A stretch of 5,755 bases of DNA from NCBI GenBank assembly GCA_022774485.1, contig JALFLX010000062.1, positions 1-5,755 of the forward strand, read 5' to 3'. This DNA is from Bacilli bacterium (GTDB lineage: Bacteria; Bacillota_I; Bacilli_A; RFN20; CAG-288). A program made the position numbers and the translations under genes. Shown piece by piece: positions 4,598 through 5,755 of the stretch; within the stretch, counting starts at the first letter, position 1, and each line of letters starts with the position of its first letter. The notes under the pieces are model-generated. The model made no database searches, was not told the origin of the DNA, and saw only the letters and a list, made by a program, of their open reading frames with translations.

Positions 4598-5755
4598 ATG
4601 GTTCAAGATATTCTCGTGTTAGGAGCAAGCGGAGATATCGGGACACAAGCTCTCGATCTCTTGCGCTACTCTTTTGACTATCGGGTCTTAGGCCTATCCC
4701 TCCATTCAAGAATAGAGCGGATAGAGCCTTTTTTGTTCTATTTCGATCAGCTGAAATACATCGCGATTGAAGATGAGAACAAAGCGGAGGAATTTAAAAA
4801 GAGACATCCTCTTGCTCGCTACGAGATCATCAAAGGGCCACTTGCTTCACTCAAGATGCTTCAAAGAGAACAAGAGGCGACTGTCTTAAATGCCATCTCT
4901 GGAAACGATGGCCTTCTTCCGACTCTGACTGCTTTGAAACAGAATCAAGATCTTCTTTTAGCAAACAAAGAGTCCCTTGTCATCGGCTATGAGTTGATCA
5001 AGCCTCTCTTAAAAGGATATAGAGGTTCTCTCTTCCCGATTGACAGCGAGCATGTCGCATTGAGCAAAGTCCTCAAAGAAGTGAAAGGAAAGAGAATAGA
5101 CTCTTATTTCATCACAGCAAGCGGAGGAAGCTTGCGCGATTATAAAAGAGAAGAGTTTGCTTCTCTCACTCCAAAAGATGTGCTGAAACATCCCACCTGG
5201 AACATGTCGAAGAAAATCACTATCGACTGCGCTACCCTTGTCAACAAAGCCTATGAGGTGATCGAAGCGAAAAACCTGTTTCAATTAGAACAGGTAGATG
5301 CCTATTTATGCCGTTCTTCTTTGATCCACGCTGGTGTGTTTATCCATGAGGGCAATGAGAGAAAGAGAATAACAGAATTCTCCCCAAACGATATGAAAAT
5401 CTCTATCGCTTACGCTTTGAGCAAAGGTACTCTCTCCCTTCATCAAAAAGATGAAGAGGAAAGAGAGAAAGAAAAAGAGAATTCTCTCTTACCAATCGAT
5501 CATTCTTTCTATCCTCTCTTCTCTCTTACACTTCGCTTCTATGAGAAGTATAACGGTGCCGGAATGATCTATTACAACGCAGTTGATAGCGTTGTCATTG
5601 AGCAATTCTTACAGGAAAAAGTTTCTTTCTTAGACATTGAACAAGCTTTATCGTATACTTACACTCACCTTCCTTCTCTCCTCCCCCTATCGGAAGAAAC
5701 TCTTCCACAGCTGTTAGACGAATCAAAACGCTTCGCCTCTTCTTTGATAGAAAAG
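4598..5755 (+). CDS. dxr: 1-deoxy-D-xylulose 5-phosphate reductoisomerase (divergent, 3' end outside window)
   Basis: The first 386 codons are open to the window edge; family members are usually about 380-400 residues, so only a few should be missing. DXR converts DXP to MEP with NADPH and a divalent metal, the committing step of the MEP isoprenoid pathway, in the cytoplasm. Seen in order: the nucleotide-binding loop GASGDIG (9-15; usual GSTGSIG), LANKESLV (121-128), metal ligands in PIDSEH (D149, E151), TASGGSLRD (173-181), HPTWNM (198-203) of the flexible loop, and DCATLVNKAYE (210-220) with N216, K217 and metal ligand E220. Departures from the family: Cys211 where a phosphate-binding Ser is usual, CRSS (238-241) for HPQS, and NAVDS (327-331) for NAANE. 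A charged patch KDEEEREKEKEN (284-295) is also present. The start lies eight bases after cdsA with no clear ribosome-binding site, and it gives the canonical N-terminus. A divergent but probably working DXR is most likely. Confidence 0.9.
   Translation, partial: MVQDILVLGASGDIGTQALDLLRYSFDYRVLGLSLHSRIERIEPFLFYFDQLKYIAIEDENKAEEFKKRHPLARYEIIKGPLASLKMLQREQEATVLNAISGNDGLLPTLTALKQNQDLLLANKESLVIGYELIKPLLKGYRGSLFPIDSEHVALSKVLKEVKGKRIDSYFITASGGSLRDYKREEFASLTPKDVLKHPTWNMSKKITIDCATLVNKAYEVIEAKNLFQLEQVDAYLCRSSLIHAGVFIHEGNERKRITEFSPNDMKISIAYALSKGTLSLHQKDEEEREKEKENSLLPIDHSFYPLFSLTLRFYEKYNGAGMIYYNAVDSVVIEQFLQEKVSFLDIEQALSYTYTHLPSLLPLSEETLPQLLDESKRFASSLIEK
5461..5490 (+). repeat. Purine-rich inverted repeat inside dxr
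   Basis: AAGAGAGAA (5461-5469) pairs exactly with TTCTCTCTT (5482-5490) around a 12-base purine loop. It belongs to a 29-base all-purine run (5453-5481) that encodes the charged KDEEEREKEKEN patch. The structure may simply follow from this codon content. Confidence 0.6.

Noticed and set aside
4521..4709. Minus-strand frame across the cdsA-dxr junction
   Set aside because: Antisense shadow of two well-supported genes; no ribosome-binding site or recognisable motif.
5009..5284. Minus-strand frame inside dxr
   Set aside because: Antisense shadow of the metal-binding region of dxr.

Overview
The window looks like chromosomal DNA of a low-GC Gram-positive bacterium (Bacillota). Strong Shine-Dalgarno sites, TAA at all four visible stops and the linked genes frr, cdsA and dxr support this. 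The unusual layout of the frr block and the long CdsA suggest an Erysipelotrichia- or Mollicute-related Bacilli lineage, but the genus cannot be fixed from sequence alone. All visible proteins read through with the standard bacterial code.

Layout. Bases 1-105 form a compact, nested-palindromic block with 12-bp terminal inverted repeats, resembling a non-autonomous insertion element (MITE) with IS3-like ends. Next, on the minus strand, is a very AT-rich gene for an AAA_14/DUF4143 ATPase (207-1448). Its promoter is bracketed by two identical 25-bp repeats. Bases 1449-1958 hold no convincing gene. They contain that promoter, a stretch of about 40 % GC that looks like debris of unknown origin, a strong hairpin and a two-way terminator. 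A second minus-strand gene (1959-2780) encodes an unrecognised protein with two membrane segments and is preceded by a near-consensus promoter and a perfect 16-bp palindrome.

From 2997 the plus strand carries a tight housekeeping operon: frr (ribosome recycling), cdsA (CDP-diacylglycerol synthesis for phospholipids) and dxr (second step of the MEP isoprenoid route, cut by the window end). In many Bacillota uppS lies between frr and cdsA, and pyrH lies before frr. Neither is here, and the DXR is divergent at several active-site positions. A perfect 16-bp palindrome lies between the operon's promoter and the frr ribosome-binding site.

The left half looks accessory and partly acquired, given its composition, mobile-element ends and debris. 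The right half is core. I see no complete defence system or other multi-gene novel system. The best leads are the structured element at the left end, the twin-repeat control region of the ATPase, the palindrome placed just after the start site of each divergent promoter, and the altered DXR active site.
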